From: Rhizobiaceae bacterium
GTDB taxonomy: Bacteria; Pseudomonadota; Alphaproteobacteria; Rhizobiales; Rhizobiaceae
Assembly: GCA_029212415.1 (NCBI GenBank)
Contig: JARGOF010000007.1
Coordinates: 62,001 to 126,000, forward strand
Length of the DNA stretch: 64,000 bases
Direction: 5' to 3'
Part shown: piece by piece, positions 19,154 through 27,348 of the stretch
How the letters are laid out: each line of letters begins with the position of its first letter
Numbering within the stretch: position 1 is the first letter of the stretch
Notes under the pieces: model-generated
Seen by the model: the letters and a program-made list of their open reading frames with translations, nothing else
What the model was told of the DNA's origin: nothing
Database searches by the model: none
Program-made: the position numbers and the translations under genes

Positions 19154-21115
19154 TCAGCGGTTGGCGCGTATAGGCATTTCGCGGGGTTTCCATTCCGGTT
19201 CACTGGGTGGTGAATAGCTCCGTTTTGCCGACAGGACATTGGTGTCATTCAGCCAGTAATTGGCCATGTCCTGCGTCGCACCACTGGCAAGGTCCTTGTA
19301 AATCAGCCCTCCCAGCGTCCCCTGCTGCACCTGATCGGCCCGTATGCATCGGTAATTTTCCACGTCTGGTTCGTCATAGCCGCTCTGGACTACACATCCG
19401 ATGGACACATATCCCTCTGGCGCCAGCGGCAACCAGAAGGACCCGTCCTGGTCGGCACCGCTGCCCTTGTCATTGCTGATTTGGCGATATCCCGTCGGCG
19501 CAACGAGCAGCGGTGCGTCAACGTCATCCTCTGCGGCCTGCACCACGATGACGGGTCCTGACGGTGTATCGTAATTGTTCTGGCCATAATCGCCTATGCT
19601 GAAGAAACCCGGCGGCGGGTTGGTGCGGTAGAAAGCGCCGTCAGAGAAGGCTCCCGATCCCTTATCCCGCCACATTTCCGTAAAGTCCGACGTCGTTTTG
19701 AATGCCAGGCGGCTTGGCGTATGAGCTTCGACCACGCCCATGATGTTGGCAACCCTCAGCCCGGCGATCGCGCCCTCGTCCCGGACCACAAAATCGAGCG
19801 TATTGCGCCCTCTTTTGACACCCTGATTGATGCTGAAAGGCGTCATCGACTGAAAGGCCGGATAACCAAAAGCAATGGAGTGACCGGTTCCCTGACCATT
19901 GATCACAATATCGACGCCGACATTGTCAACCGCCCAACTCCCCAGGATCATGCAGGTGTCGGGTATCACATCAACATCGAACGACAGCCTGAATGTGCGG
20001 GTTACATTTTCCGGTTTGCCATCAGCCTGCTGCCAGACCCAGGCCGATGCTGCATCATTGGGCACATAGGGCGTGACATCGTTCAACACAACGGCCTGCT
20101 GTCCATTGGCCTCGAGGATCTGGTAATGCCCATCCTGGGCGCCGCCTTGAAGCACCTTGCGGTCGTCTCCCGCACCGGTCGGGTAGAGACCTTCGATGGC
20201 CAGGAGCGCGCCTGGAACCCTCGCGTGGCACTGATCAGCCTCCACCGCGAGTGCCAGCATGGCATCCTGCAAGGAGCCGTCGACCGTGGTGCCGTCAGTT
20301 CTGTGTATTTTCCGGGCTTCCTTGAGTTGCCTCGAAATCATTCGGATGCTGTCGAGACTGTCTTCCATCGTTTGCAGCGCAGTGGCCATTTGCGCGTAGT
20401 AGAGAGCGATGGCAGCGGCATCGGCATATTGATTGGCAAATTCCTTCTTGGCAGCCTCGATTTTCGGCTGCACCCAATTCAGCGTGTCTGCTTCGGCCTT
20501 CATGGCATTAAGGGCAGTGGTCAGATTGGCCAGTTCGCCGCTTGCCGTCTTCTCGTCGGCGGTGGCAGTGGTTAGATTGCCCTGATAGGCCTTGAGACGG
20601 TCCTTCATGTGATCCAGGTCACCCAGCTTGCCGTCCAGCACGGCGCCCAGTGCCTCGACGGAGACTGCAATCCGGCGGCCAGGGCCGTAAATCGGGATGA
20701 AATCCTTGCCGTTGATATGCGAGGCATCATAGATCTTGCTGCGAATATCCGAGATCTGGGAATTCAGACTGCTGATCGCTTTCGTGCTTTGCACTTCAAT
20801 CAGATGGTCCTGTTCAATGGCCGTCTTGTCGCCAGCCATGCGTGCAGTGGCATCAGCCATTTGCTTGTGAAGCTTCTTTTCCTTCGCCACGAATTGCCCC
20901 AGAACAACGATCAGTTCGTGAGACAGCAACCCATTGGTCTGCTCGGCCTGTTTGTAGGTATCGCGCATCTGCTCCGCCGTTTTGACCAGCCCTTGAACGT
21001 CATCCTCAAGGCCTTCCAGGCATTTCAGAGCATCATCCTCCTTGTTCTGGTCCAGCAACACGGATGCCGCTTCCAGGATGTGGATGAGGCGATGGGTGCG
21101 TTTCGTATTGTTCAT
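19154..21115 (-). CDS. 653-aa coiled-coil protein with C-terminal Vps62-like repeats
   Basis: Start at 21115 is set by AGGGAGGATGCC ahead of the ATG; the frame extends to 21148. No signal peptide. Residues 1-285 are long amphipathic helices with coiled-coil character. Residues about 310-470 look like a beta sandwich. The C-terminus has three copies of a D-x-x-SGA-x-x-D-x element at 483-492, 549-558 and 608-617, each followed by F/Y-rich and PEGY or PPGF turns; this matches my memory of the Vps62 (DUF946) signature, a beta-prism-like repeat otherwise known from fungi and plants. The gene overlaps no neighbour and sits directly after the 620-aa gene. Likely partner of that protein; function not established. 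Confidence 0.82.
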   Translation of the reverse strand: MNNTKRTHRLIHILEAASVLLDQNKEDDALKCLEGLEDDVQGLVKTAEQMRDTYKQAEQTNGLLSHELIVVLGQFVAKEKKLHKQMADATARMAGDKTAIEQDHLIEVQSTKAISSLNSQISDIRSKIYDASHINGKDFIPIYGPGRRIAVSVEALGAVLDGKLGDLDHMKDRLKAYQGNLTTATADEKTASGELANLTTALNAMKAEADTLNWVQPKIEAAKKEFANQYADAAAIALYYAQMATALQTMEDSLDSIRMISRQLKEARKIHRTDGTTVDGSLQDAMLALAVEADQCHARVPGALLAIEGLYPTGAGDDRKVLQGGAQDGHYQILEANGQQAVVLNDVTPYVPNDAASAWVWQQADGKPENVTRTFRLSFDVDVIPDTCMILGSWAVDNVGVDIVINGQGTGHSIAFGYPAFQSMTPFSINQGVKRGRNTLDFVVRDEGAIAGLRVANIMGVVEAHTPSRLAFKTTSDFTEMWRDKGSGAFSDGAFYRTNPPPGFFSIGDYGQNNYDTPSGPVIVVQAAEDDVDAPLLVAPTGYRQISNDKGSGADQDGSFWLPLAPEGYVSIGCVVQSGYDEPDVENYRCIRADQVQQGTLGGLIYKDLASGATQDMANYWLNDTNVLSAKRSYSPPSEPEWKPREMPIRANR

Positions 21116-21128
21116 TGTGGCATCCTCC

Positions 21129-22991
21129 CTATTCGTTCCGCTCTGCAAGCAGCTTGATCGCCGCTTCGATCTTTTTCGAACGTTTGTCGGAGTTCAGCGC
21201 TTCCAGTTTCAGCTTGTGGGCGATTTCGGCCTGCAATTGCGGCAATTGCTTTTTCGCCTGCTCGATGGTTGGCGCACTTCTGATGTTCCTGTCGCATTTG
21301 CTTCTGGTGGTTGTGACGACATCGACATATTTGCGACTGATTTCCTGCATCGCCCTCCAACGAACCAGCAGCAGCACGGCCGAGAAAAAGAACCGGTCAT
21401 CCGTGCTGTAATAGGTGATGCGGTCTTGTCTTGTTTCGTCCTTGTCCTCCTGCTCTTCCTTGATGCGCTCGATGACACGCAGGCCGCGCAGATCCTCGCA
21501 ATGTTTCTGCATGCTGTCCCAAAAGGTCTTGAGCGTGCTGAAGGTTGCCGAGATCTGGGCAAAGGCCCATACGGAGATCTGCAGCGAATCCAGCGCCGCC
21601 TGATCAATGGTTTTTTCGGCGTGGGCGTATTTGAGCCTTTCAGTCAGTTCAGCGACCTGAGAAAGCGCATCAAGCTTCTTCTTCTCCAGATCGAATTTGT
21701 GATTGAGCAATTGCATGGACAGCTGATGCGCGGATTCCGCAGCATCCTTGGCGTTTTGTGCAATCGCATTGGCGGTCTTGCCCATTTCGGTTGCCGCAGC
21801 GCCCACACCGGCAAGCGCAGCCTGCGCATCCGCCAGCGCCTGTTTGGCTTTTTCCAGATCGGCTTTCGCCGCCTTTGCCTCGTCCTGTGCATCCTTTTTG
21901 TTCTGTTCGGCCGTTTCGACCTGGGCCAGCAGCGCTGTGACCTTGTCATCTTCGGCGTTGGCGACCGCGTCCTCCTTCTCCTGGGTCAATGTCTGAATGC
22001 GCTTGTCTTCGGCGTCTACCTTTGTTTCCGCCTGCTCGACGGTGGCCTGTTGCTCGGCGACATCGGCTGCGGCCTTGTTCGCCGCCGTTTGTTTTGCTTT
22101 GTCTTGTGGCACCGCTTCAACCGGTGGATTGGCCGCAGGCGCCGAACTTGCCTGGGTCGTTGCCGGCGGTTGCTGGCTCTGCGCATGGCCGTAGGCCGCT
22201 ACACCCGCGCCGATCGCACTGGTCAGGCCACCGACAATCTGCCCGATCATCTGGCGTTCGCTCTCAACGTCCTCCTGATGCCTTGCGTCCTGATACAGCC
22301 GGTCCGTCGCCTGCTGATCAATCTGTAGTTGATCATTGAGTTTCTTTTGCGCCGCCAGAAGGGATTTCATATCCGCCGTCTGTTTTCTCAATTCATCCAG
22401 CTTCGTCTTTTCCATGCCCTTCGCAACAATGGTCAGATGGGCGGCCTGCTGGGATTTGTCACCGAGGTCCTTGAACGTCTGGCTCAGCGTTGCGGAGGCG
22501 TCGGCCATTTTCTGCGCGACGTCCTTGCAATGCGACAGGACTTTGAGCGCTCTTTCCTCCTTGGCCTGGAGGAGATTGTCGAACCCCTCGGTCAGCCGGC
22601 CGATGATTTCGCCCGAGTGAGATTCGAACTCCCCCATCGTAACCAGACAGTCGCCACAGGCATTCAAGAGCTCGATCTGCCGGTCATTGACACTGGCCTC
22701 CACCTCGCCGGTACCGCCTACGCCACAATAGGCGACATACATCAGGTCAACGGAACGATCGAGGTCGTGGCCCAATTGGGAAAGACTCATGTCGTGAAGC
22801 ACATCTTCCTGCGCGGCGATGACCAGTGAGGCCGTCGCTGACGGGCCGGAGATACTGGTGATGGAATAACTTTCCTCGTCGCCGCCGGGCAAGGTGATGA
22901 CCAGCGCCTTGGCCGTTGCATCAATGCGGTATTTTGCATCCGTAACGAATATGTCTGCGGCAAGCGGTGACGCAACCAGTTGCTGGGCCAT
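21129..22991 (-). CDS. 620-aa coiled-coil protein with glycine-rich hydrophobic segment, alpha-pore-forming-toxin-like
   Basis: A strong AGAGGAG site precedes the ATG. No signal peptide. Residues 1-100 are a beta-rich head with several cysteines around 88-115; residues 115-250 are long helices; 249-268 is a Gly/Ala-rich hydrophobic stretch (IGQIVGGLTSAIGAGVAAYG) ahead of a Pro/Ala linker (272-296); 300-500 is a heptad-rich coiled coil. A tryptophan-containing amphipathic helix lies at 473-495 and a second hydrophobic run (FFFSAVLLLV) at 533-542. A hydrophobic hairpin inside a helical bundle is how alpha-pore-forming toxins (ClyA, Hbl/Nhe, XaxAB) are built. This resemblance is architectural; I see no decisive family motif. 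Confidence 0.8.
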   Translation of the reverse strand: MAQQLVASPLAADIFVTDAKYRIDATAKALVITLPGGDEESYSITSISGPSATASLVIAAQEDVLHDMSLSQLGHDLDRSVDLMYVAYCGVGGTGEVEASVNDRQIELLNACGDCLVTMGEFESHSGEIIGRLTEGFDNLLQAKEERALKVLSHCKDVAQKMADASATLSQTFKDLGDKSQQAAHLTIVAKGMEKTKLDELRKQTADMKSLLAAQKKLNDQLQIDQQATDRLYQDARHQEDVESERQMIGQIVGGLTSAIGAGVAAYGHAQSQQPPATTQASSAPAANPPVEAVPQDKAKQTAANKAAADVAEQQATVEQAETKVDAEDKRIQTLTQEKEDAVANAEDDKVTALLAQVETAEQNKKDAQDEAKAAKADLEKAKQALADAQAALAGVGAAATEMGKTANAIAQNAKDAAESAHQLSMQLLNHKFDLEKKKLDALSQVAELTERLKYAHAEKTIDQAALDSLQISVWAFAQISATFSTLKTFWDSMQKHCEDLRGLRVIERIKEEQEDKDETRQDRITYYSTDDRFFFSAVLLLVRWRAMQEISRKYVDVVTTTRSKCDRNIRSAPTIEQAKKQLPQLQAEIAHKLKLEALNSDKRSKKIEAAIKLLAERNE

Positions 22992-23245
22992 GATGATTCT
23001 CCTCTACGATTTGATCGGTGAGCGAAAGCACTGTCCAGATCGCTGGATCCGGAATTATCCAACCGCCGAAATACTACCTTAGCGCGAAACAGCGCGTAAG
23101 ACGTTGGCATTTGCCAATCGTCGATCAAACAGGCTGCGATGCCTGTTCAACGGTGGGCGGGACATGGTTGATCCCGGCAGGTTTGCTTTGAAGTGGAAAG
23201 GTATTCCTTGACGAAAAAGCTCGTCAACAGGGGCACACGCGGCTG
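22992..23245. promoter_or_regulatory. 254-bp spacer with three inverted repeats, probable promoter of the coiled-coil operon
   Basis: No gene is visible here. Three perfect inverted repeats occur in 125 bp: TTGGCA-TT-TGCCAA (23104-23117), AACAGGC-N6-GCCTGTT (23128-23147) and TTGACGA-N6-TCGTCAA (23208-23227). The last lies 18 bases after the gpK-like stop codon and could act as a weak terminator on the minus strand, but no U-run follows. The first two lie where a promoter for the gene starting at 22991 would be and may be operators. Confidence 0.45.
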
Positions 23246-23983
23246 TCAGGCGGATTTGTGGCGTACGATATGGGTGATCTTGCTGCAGTCAAAATCGTCA
23301 AGGGGCTCGGCCTGCGACAATGATGACGAGCGCATGCAGATATGGTGCAGCAGCATTCCCTCGCCGGTATAGACGCCGCAATGGTTGACGAAGGGCGCAT
23401 TTATGCGGGCCAGAATGCAGTCATTTTTTTCAATGGCATCCAGTTTTTTGTCCACAATGGCAAAACCGGCATCCCTGATATTGTCAAACAGCAGGTTTTG
23501 ATCGGTGCGCCACCATTTGTTGTCTCGAGGATATTGGTTGATCTGAATGCCGAGTGTGCCCTGGTGGTAATCCCTGACCAGAGCGTAACAATCATAAACG
23601 CCATGAATGAACGGCCTGCCCGTATAGTCCTGAATGGGCAATCTATCGCCGAAAAAACAAAGATTCTGCACCACGTTCCCTCTCACGAAGGCGATACCGC
23701 AGGGCAGACCGGAACTGATCTGTTCCTCCATATCCGCTTTCGAGGCGTGCGGCATCCTGTCATGGGAATGGACGCGCGCCACGATCCTGCCCTGTGTTTC
23801 AGCGCCTTTGAGATCACCTTGTGAAAAACAATGATTATTGTATGTGTCTTCGGCAATATTGGTGCACTTGAGGTATTTCAGCCCATCATCGCATTGAACA
23901 ATCAGGCCGCACATCTGGTTGGGCGCAGCCTGCAAGGCATGGTCCCTGATCGCGTCGTGCACCTGTTCAAAATACACTTTCAC
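23246..23983 (-). CDS. Phage gpK-like protein: JAB/MPN domain fused to NlpC/P60 hydrolase
   Basis: 245 aa, GTG start at 23983 with AGGTGAAG ahead of it. Residues 1-105 match the JAB/MPN metalloprotease-like domain (H72-S-H74, S81, D84), and residues 115-240 the NlpC/P60 cysteine peptidase (C132 in YDCYALVRDYH, H201 in NHCGVYTG). This order is that of lambda tail protein K. The JAB glutamate expected in P-x-E-x-C-G is Q23, so that domain may be inactive. No tail genes surround it. NlpC/P60 enzymes cut stem peptides of peptidoglycan; next to leaderless putative toxin genes it could serve release or entry, which is inference. The gene looks A+T-richer than its neighbours. Confidence 0.85.
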   Translation of the reverse strand: MKVYFEQVHDAIRDHALQAAPNQMCGLIVQCDDGLKYLKCTNIAEDTYNNHCFSQGDLKGAETQGRIVARVHSHDRMPHASKADMEEQISSGLPCGIAFVRGNVVQNLCFFGDRLPIQDYTGRPFIHGVYDCYALVRDYHQGTLGIQINQYPRDNKWWRTDQNLLFDNIRDAGFAIVDKKLDAIEKNDCILARINAPFVNHCGVYTGEGMLLHHICMRSSSLSQAEPLDDFDCSKITHIVRHKSA

Positions 23984-24097
23984 CGCACTTCACCTATGCA
24001 CGTTCACATGGAAACTGTGTGATCGATAGCATTTATTGCAAGCGGCATCACCCTGCCTGTTCAAACACGTGTCGTATCTGCAGCGCAGCGACCTTGA

Positions 24098-24118
24098 CCA
24101 AACCCGCCGGATGGCGGG
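24098..24118 (-). terminator. Probable rho-independent terminator after the RidA gene
   Basis: On the minus strand CCCGCC-ATCC-GGCGGG (24118-24103) forms a six-pair GC stem with a tetraloop, directly followed by UUUGG. It lies 21 bases beyond the RidA stop codon at 24140 and would end the IclR-dipeptidase-ABC transporter operon. The U-run is short, so termination may be partial. Confidence 0.55.
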
Positions 24119-24139
24119 AAGCGGGTGAATCGAAGCCGG

Positions 24140-24559
24140 TCAGGCCTGTGTGCCATCGGCAGCCGCAGCCGCACACACCATGATCATCTCGACCTTCATA
24201 TCCGGATTGGCCAGTCTTGCCTCAAAACAGGCGCGGGCAGGCGGCGTGATCCCGGCGACCCAGGCATCCCAGCGCTCGTTGAACGCCGCAACATCACCAA
24301 TGTCGCGCAGCAGGATGGCGACAAACAGCAGACCCTGTTTCGATGAACCGATTTGCGACAATCGCGCCTCGGCCTTTTCAAACAATTGGTCGGCCTGCTC
24401 GGCTGTCGACAGTGTGCCGTCATAGGGTGCTTTGGGGGTAACAGCAAAATATCCTGTTCCCTGGTGGACAGTGGCGATCGAGGCCCGTGCACCAATTCCA
24501 AAATGGGCAATGGCCCCGGCAATGTCTGGCATGTCTGGCATGTCTGCAATATCACCCAT
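24140..24559 (-). CDS. RidA/YjgF-family imine deaminase-like protein
   Basis: 139 aa from the ATG at 24559, ten bases after the stop of the ABC ATPase gene; the longer open frame to 24667 lies inside that gene and is not used. The C-terminal half has the Rid pattern P-A-R-A-x-x-E-A-R-L followed by VEMIMVCAA, with the arginine that binds the carboxylate of the imine substrate. Rid proteins hydrolyse reactive enamines and imines formed by PLP enzymes, so its presence in this operon hints that an amino compound is processed. The repeated DMPDMPD at the N-terminus is unusual. Confidence 0.85.
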   Translation of the reverse strand: MGDIADMPDMPDIAGAIAHFGIGARASIATVHQGTGYFAVTPKAPYDGTLSTAEQADQLFEKAEARLSQIGSSKQGLLFVAILLRDIGDVAAFNERWDAWVAGITPPARACFEARLANPDMKVEMIMVCAAAAADGTQA

Positions 24560-24569
24560 GTCGAGACCC

Positions 24570-25640
24570 CTATTCCGCAACCAGGAAGATCGCGTCTTCA
24601 TCCCAGGAGAAGCAGCATTCATCACCCTCACTGAGGATAACCACATCCGCACCCAGAACGCGCACACGGATCGGCACGCCGCCGCTCAGGCCGATGACAA
24701 GGGCATTATCACCATAATTGACGATCGTTTCGATCTTCATCTTGCCATTCATCCTGCCCTCGATCGGGTCGCGTGAAATTCTCAGGTTCTCCGGCCGCAG
24801 GACAATCGTGACATCCTGGCCGTTTTCCACGGCTGGCTGATGATCGCCGGAATAGGTGCAGTCGCCCAGAACCGGACTGCTCAGGATCCCGCTGGCAGCA
24901 TCAACGACCTTTCCGGCAAGCAGATTGCTTTCGCCGATAAAATCGGCAACAAATTGGGTCTTCGGCCGGTGATAGATTTCAAGCGGCGCATCAGCCTGTT
25001 GAATGCTGCCCTGGGAAAAGATCACGATCCGATCCGACATGGACATTGCTTCCGTCTGATCATGGGTCACGAAAATCGTCGTGACGCCCAGCTTCTTCTG
25101 TATGCGCTTGATCTCGATCTGCATCTGCTCCCGCAGATTCTTGTCCAGCGCCCCCAATGGTTCATCGAGAAGCAGCAGGTCCGGTCCGAACACCAGCGCG
25201 CGCGCCAGCGCCACACGTTGCTGCTGACCGCCGGACAATTCCTTCGGGTGGCGATGCGAGAAACCCTTCAGCCCGACGAGCTCCAGCATTTCTTCCGCGC
25301 GGCGCATGCCTTCCTTGCGCTTGACCTTGCGCATTTGCAGCGGGAAATAGACATTTTCCACCGCCGACTTGTGCGGAAACAGCGCATAATTCTGGAACAC
25401 AATGCCGATATTGCGGTCCTGCGGATCGAGACCGGCAAGCGACAGGCCCTCGATTTCGACTTCACCGCGTGTGGCCTTTTCAAACCCGGCGATGATCATC
25501 AGCGTCGTTGTCTTGCCCGAACCGCTCGGGCCCAGAAAGGTGACGAACTCGCCCTTTTTGATTTCCAGATTGACATCGTCCAGGGCGACGAAATCACCGT
25601 AGCTCTTGTTGATGCCCTTGAGGCTCAGATAGCTGCTCAT
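24570..25640 (-). CDS. PotA-like ABC transporter ATP-binding protein
   Basis: 356 aa. Walker A is GPSGSGKTT near residue 37, the signature LSGGQQQRVALARAL and Walker B LLLLDEPLGALD are intact, and a C-terminal TOBE domain follows from about residue 280. This architecture defines the importers for polyamines and related cations (PotA/PotG type) and some sugar systems. It energises the permeases encoded directly upstream. Part of the operon that begins with the IclR gene at 32558. Confidence 0.95.
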   Translation of the reverse strand: MSSYLSLKGINKSYGDFVALDDVNLEIKKGEFVTFLGPSGSGKTTTLMIIAGFEKATRGEVEIEGLSLAGLDPQDRNIGIVFQNYALFPHKSAVENVYFPLQMRKVKRKEGMRRAEEMLELVGLKGFSHRHPKELSGGQQQRVALARALVFGPDLLLLDEPLGALDKNLREQMQIEIKRIQKKLGVTTIFVTHDQTEAMSMSDRIVIFSQGSIQQADAPLEIYHRPKTQFVADFIGESNLLAGKVVDAASGILSSPVLGDCTYSGDHQPAVENGQDVTIVLRPENLRISRDPIEGRMNGKMKIETIVNYGDNALVIGLSGGVPIRVRVLGADVVILSEGDECCFSWDEDAIFLVAE

Positions 25641-25654
25641 GAAGTCTCCGATTG

Positions 25655-26464
25655 CTATTGCGCGATGAGCGCCTTTTCCTGTCCCTTGGTGGTGAATCGT
25701 CCGCGCAGCGCCGAAACGACATGCGGTGCAATCAGCGCGATTGCCACGATCAGGAAAAGCAGGCTGGAAATGACGGCGATAACCGGATCGGCTTCCTGCC
25801 GGATGCTGTCAAACATCTTGCGCGGCAGGGTTTCTGCATCACGACCCGATATGAAGATCGCAACCACGGTTTCGTCGAATGACTGGATAAAGGCAAAAAG
25901 TGCCGAGATGAGAAGGCCCGGACGCAGGATCGGCAGCGTCACATGGCCAAAGGTCTGCAGTGGCGAAGCGCCCAGGCTGCGGGCGGCACGTTCCAATGTC
26001 CGGTCAAAGCCTTTCAGATTGGCGGACAGAACCAGAAAGGTGATCGGCACAGACAGACAGGTATGCGCCAGGATGACGCCCAGATGCGTGTGAACCAGCC
26101 GCATCTGTCCGAAGACCGAGTAATAGCCGACCGCCATCACGATATGCGGCACGGCCATCGGCATCATCAACATCAGATTGGCGACGCCCTTGCCCCAGAA
26201 CTTGTGGCGCACCAGTGCAAAAGCAGCCGGAACCACAAGGATCATGGTCAGCACCGTCGTTGCACTGGCAATCACAATGCTGTTCCAGGTTGGTCGCAAC
26301 CAGCCGGGATCGGAAAAATAGGACGCATAATACCCCAGCCAGTAGCCAGGCGGCGGAAATTGCAGCGAAGACGCCGTCGACAGCGACATCGGTACAACGA
26401 TGACCAGAGGAGCGGCGATGAAAATGATCACTGCGTAGGCAATGACGCGCATCAAGGTGTTCAT
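25655..26464 (-). CDS. PotC-like ABC transporter permease
   Basis: 269 aa from the ATG at 26464, placed one base after the stop of the other permease; a longer frame to 26491 would overlap that gene. About six transmembrane helices are visible and the EAA loop that contacts the ATPase is present (RAARSLGASPLQTFGHVTLP). The N-terminal MRVIAYAVIIFIAAPLVIVV helix and short length match the PotC subunit. It forms the channel with the PotB-like protein. Confidence 0.93.
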   Translation of the reverse strand: MNTLMRVIAYAVIIFIAAPLVIVVPMSLSTASSLQFPPPGYWLGYYASYFSDPGWLRPTWNSIVIASATTVLTMILVVPAAFALVRHKFWGKGVANLMLMMPMAVPHIVMAVGYYSVFGQMRLVHTHLGVILAHTCLSVPITFLVLSANLKGFDRTLERAARSLGASPLQTFGHVTLPILRPGLLISALFAFIQSFDETVVAIFISGRDAETLPRKMFDSIRQEADPVIAVISSLLFLIVAIALIAPHVVSALRGRFTTKGQEKALIAQ

Positions 26465-26465
26465 G

Positions 26466-27314
26466 TCAGCCCCACAATTTGTCCAGGCCAAAACGGCGAT
26501 GGTAGATGCCGAGAATCACCAGAGTGACCCCCAGGAGAACGATTGCCATGGCCGAGCCGAGGCCGAAGGCGAGGAATTCCTCGATCTGGTGCCCGATCAG
26601 GCCGGCGGCCATTTGCTCACGCGGACTGCCCAGCAGCACCGGCGTGACGTAAAAACCAAGGCAGATCACAAAGACCAGCACCGAGCCGTTGGCGATACCA
26701 GGCGCGGTCAGCGGAAGATAAATATGCCGAAACAGCGAAGCACCACGCGCGCCCATGCTTTCGGCGGACAGGATCAGCGATTTGTCGATCTTCTGCATCA
26801 CCGAATAGATGTTCATGATCATGTAGGGCGCAAGGATATGCACCATGGCCAAAGTCGAGGAAAACCGGGTGAAAAGCAGGTGCGGTTTTTCCTCAAAGCC
26901 CATGCTTTGGATCAACCAGATCACCGGCCCGTTGTTGCCGAGCAGCACCATCCAGGCATAGGTGCGCACAAGAAAGCTTGTCCAGAAACTCATCGTGATC
27001 AGCAGCAGGATCAGCATGGCATTGCGCCGGCTGGTATGGGCCATCAGATAGGCCAGCGGATAGCCGACAAACAGGCAACACAGGGTGACGATGCCGGCCG
27101 TCATGAAGGTGTTGAGGAACACCTTGCGGTAGAGGCTCCCGGTCAGCACTTTTTCGTAGTTTTGCAGACCGAGAGTCGGCTCGGTAACACTCATCTGCAC
27201 CACATCTGCCAGCGGAACGGCAAAGAAGACGAGGAGATAGGCAGACAGGGGAAGCAGAAGCAGCCAGGGCCACAGGTTCTGTTGTTCAGACAAACGGGAG
27301 ATCATGCGGTTCAT
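26466..27314 (-). CDS. PotB-like ABC transporter permease
   Basis: 282 aa membrane protein with six predicted helices and the EAA motif ESMGARGASLFRHIYLP in the last third. A GGAAGC site precedes the ATG. First of the two permease genes downstream of the binding protein; gene order binding protein - PotB - PotC - PotA is the reverse of E. coli potABCD but common in alphaproteobacterial polyamine-type importers. Confidence 0.93.
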   Translation of the reverse strand: MNRMISRLSEQQNLWPWLLLLPLSAYLLVFFAVPLADVVQMSVTEPTLGLQNYEKVLTGSLYRKVFLNTFMTAGIVTLCCLFVGYPLAYLMAHTSRRNAMLILLLITMSFWTSFLVRTYAWMVLLGNNGPVIWLIQSMGFEEKPHLLFTRFSSTLAMVHILAPYMIMNIYSVMQKIDKSLILSAESMGARGASLFRHIYLPLTAPGIANGSVLVFVICLGFYVTPVLLGSPREQMAAGLIGHQIEEFLAFGLGSAMAIVLLGVTLVILGIYHRRFGLDKLWG

Positions 27315-27348
27315 TGGCTGCTTCCGGGTTTAATGTCTCAGGCTTCGA

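Noticed and set aside
21042-22328. 428-codon plus-strand open frame
   Set aside because: It lies entirely opposite the coiled-coil genes, is rich in F, L and R as antisense of coiled coils is, and has no ribosome-binding site or family match.
23246-24022. Prophage
   Set aside because: The gpK-like protein suggested a prophage, but no tail, capsid, terminase, integrase or attachment-site repeat accompanies it.
24840-26093. 417-codon plus-strand open frame
   Set aside because: Antisense to the PotA- and PotC-like genes, whose Walker and EAA motifs are intact.
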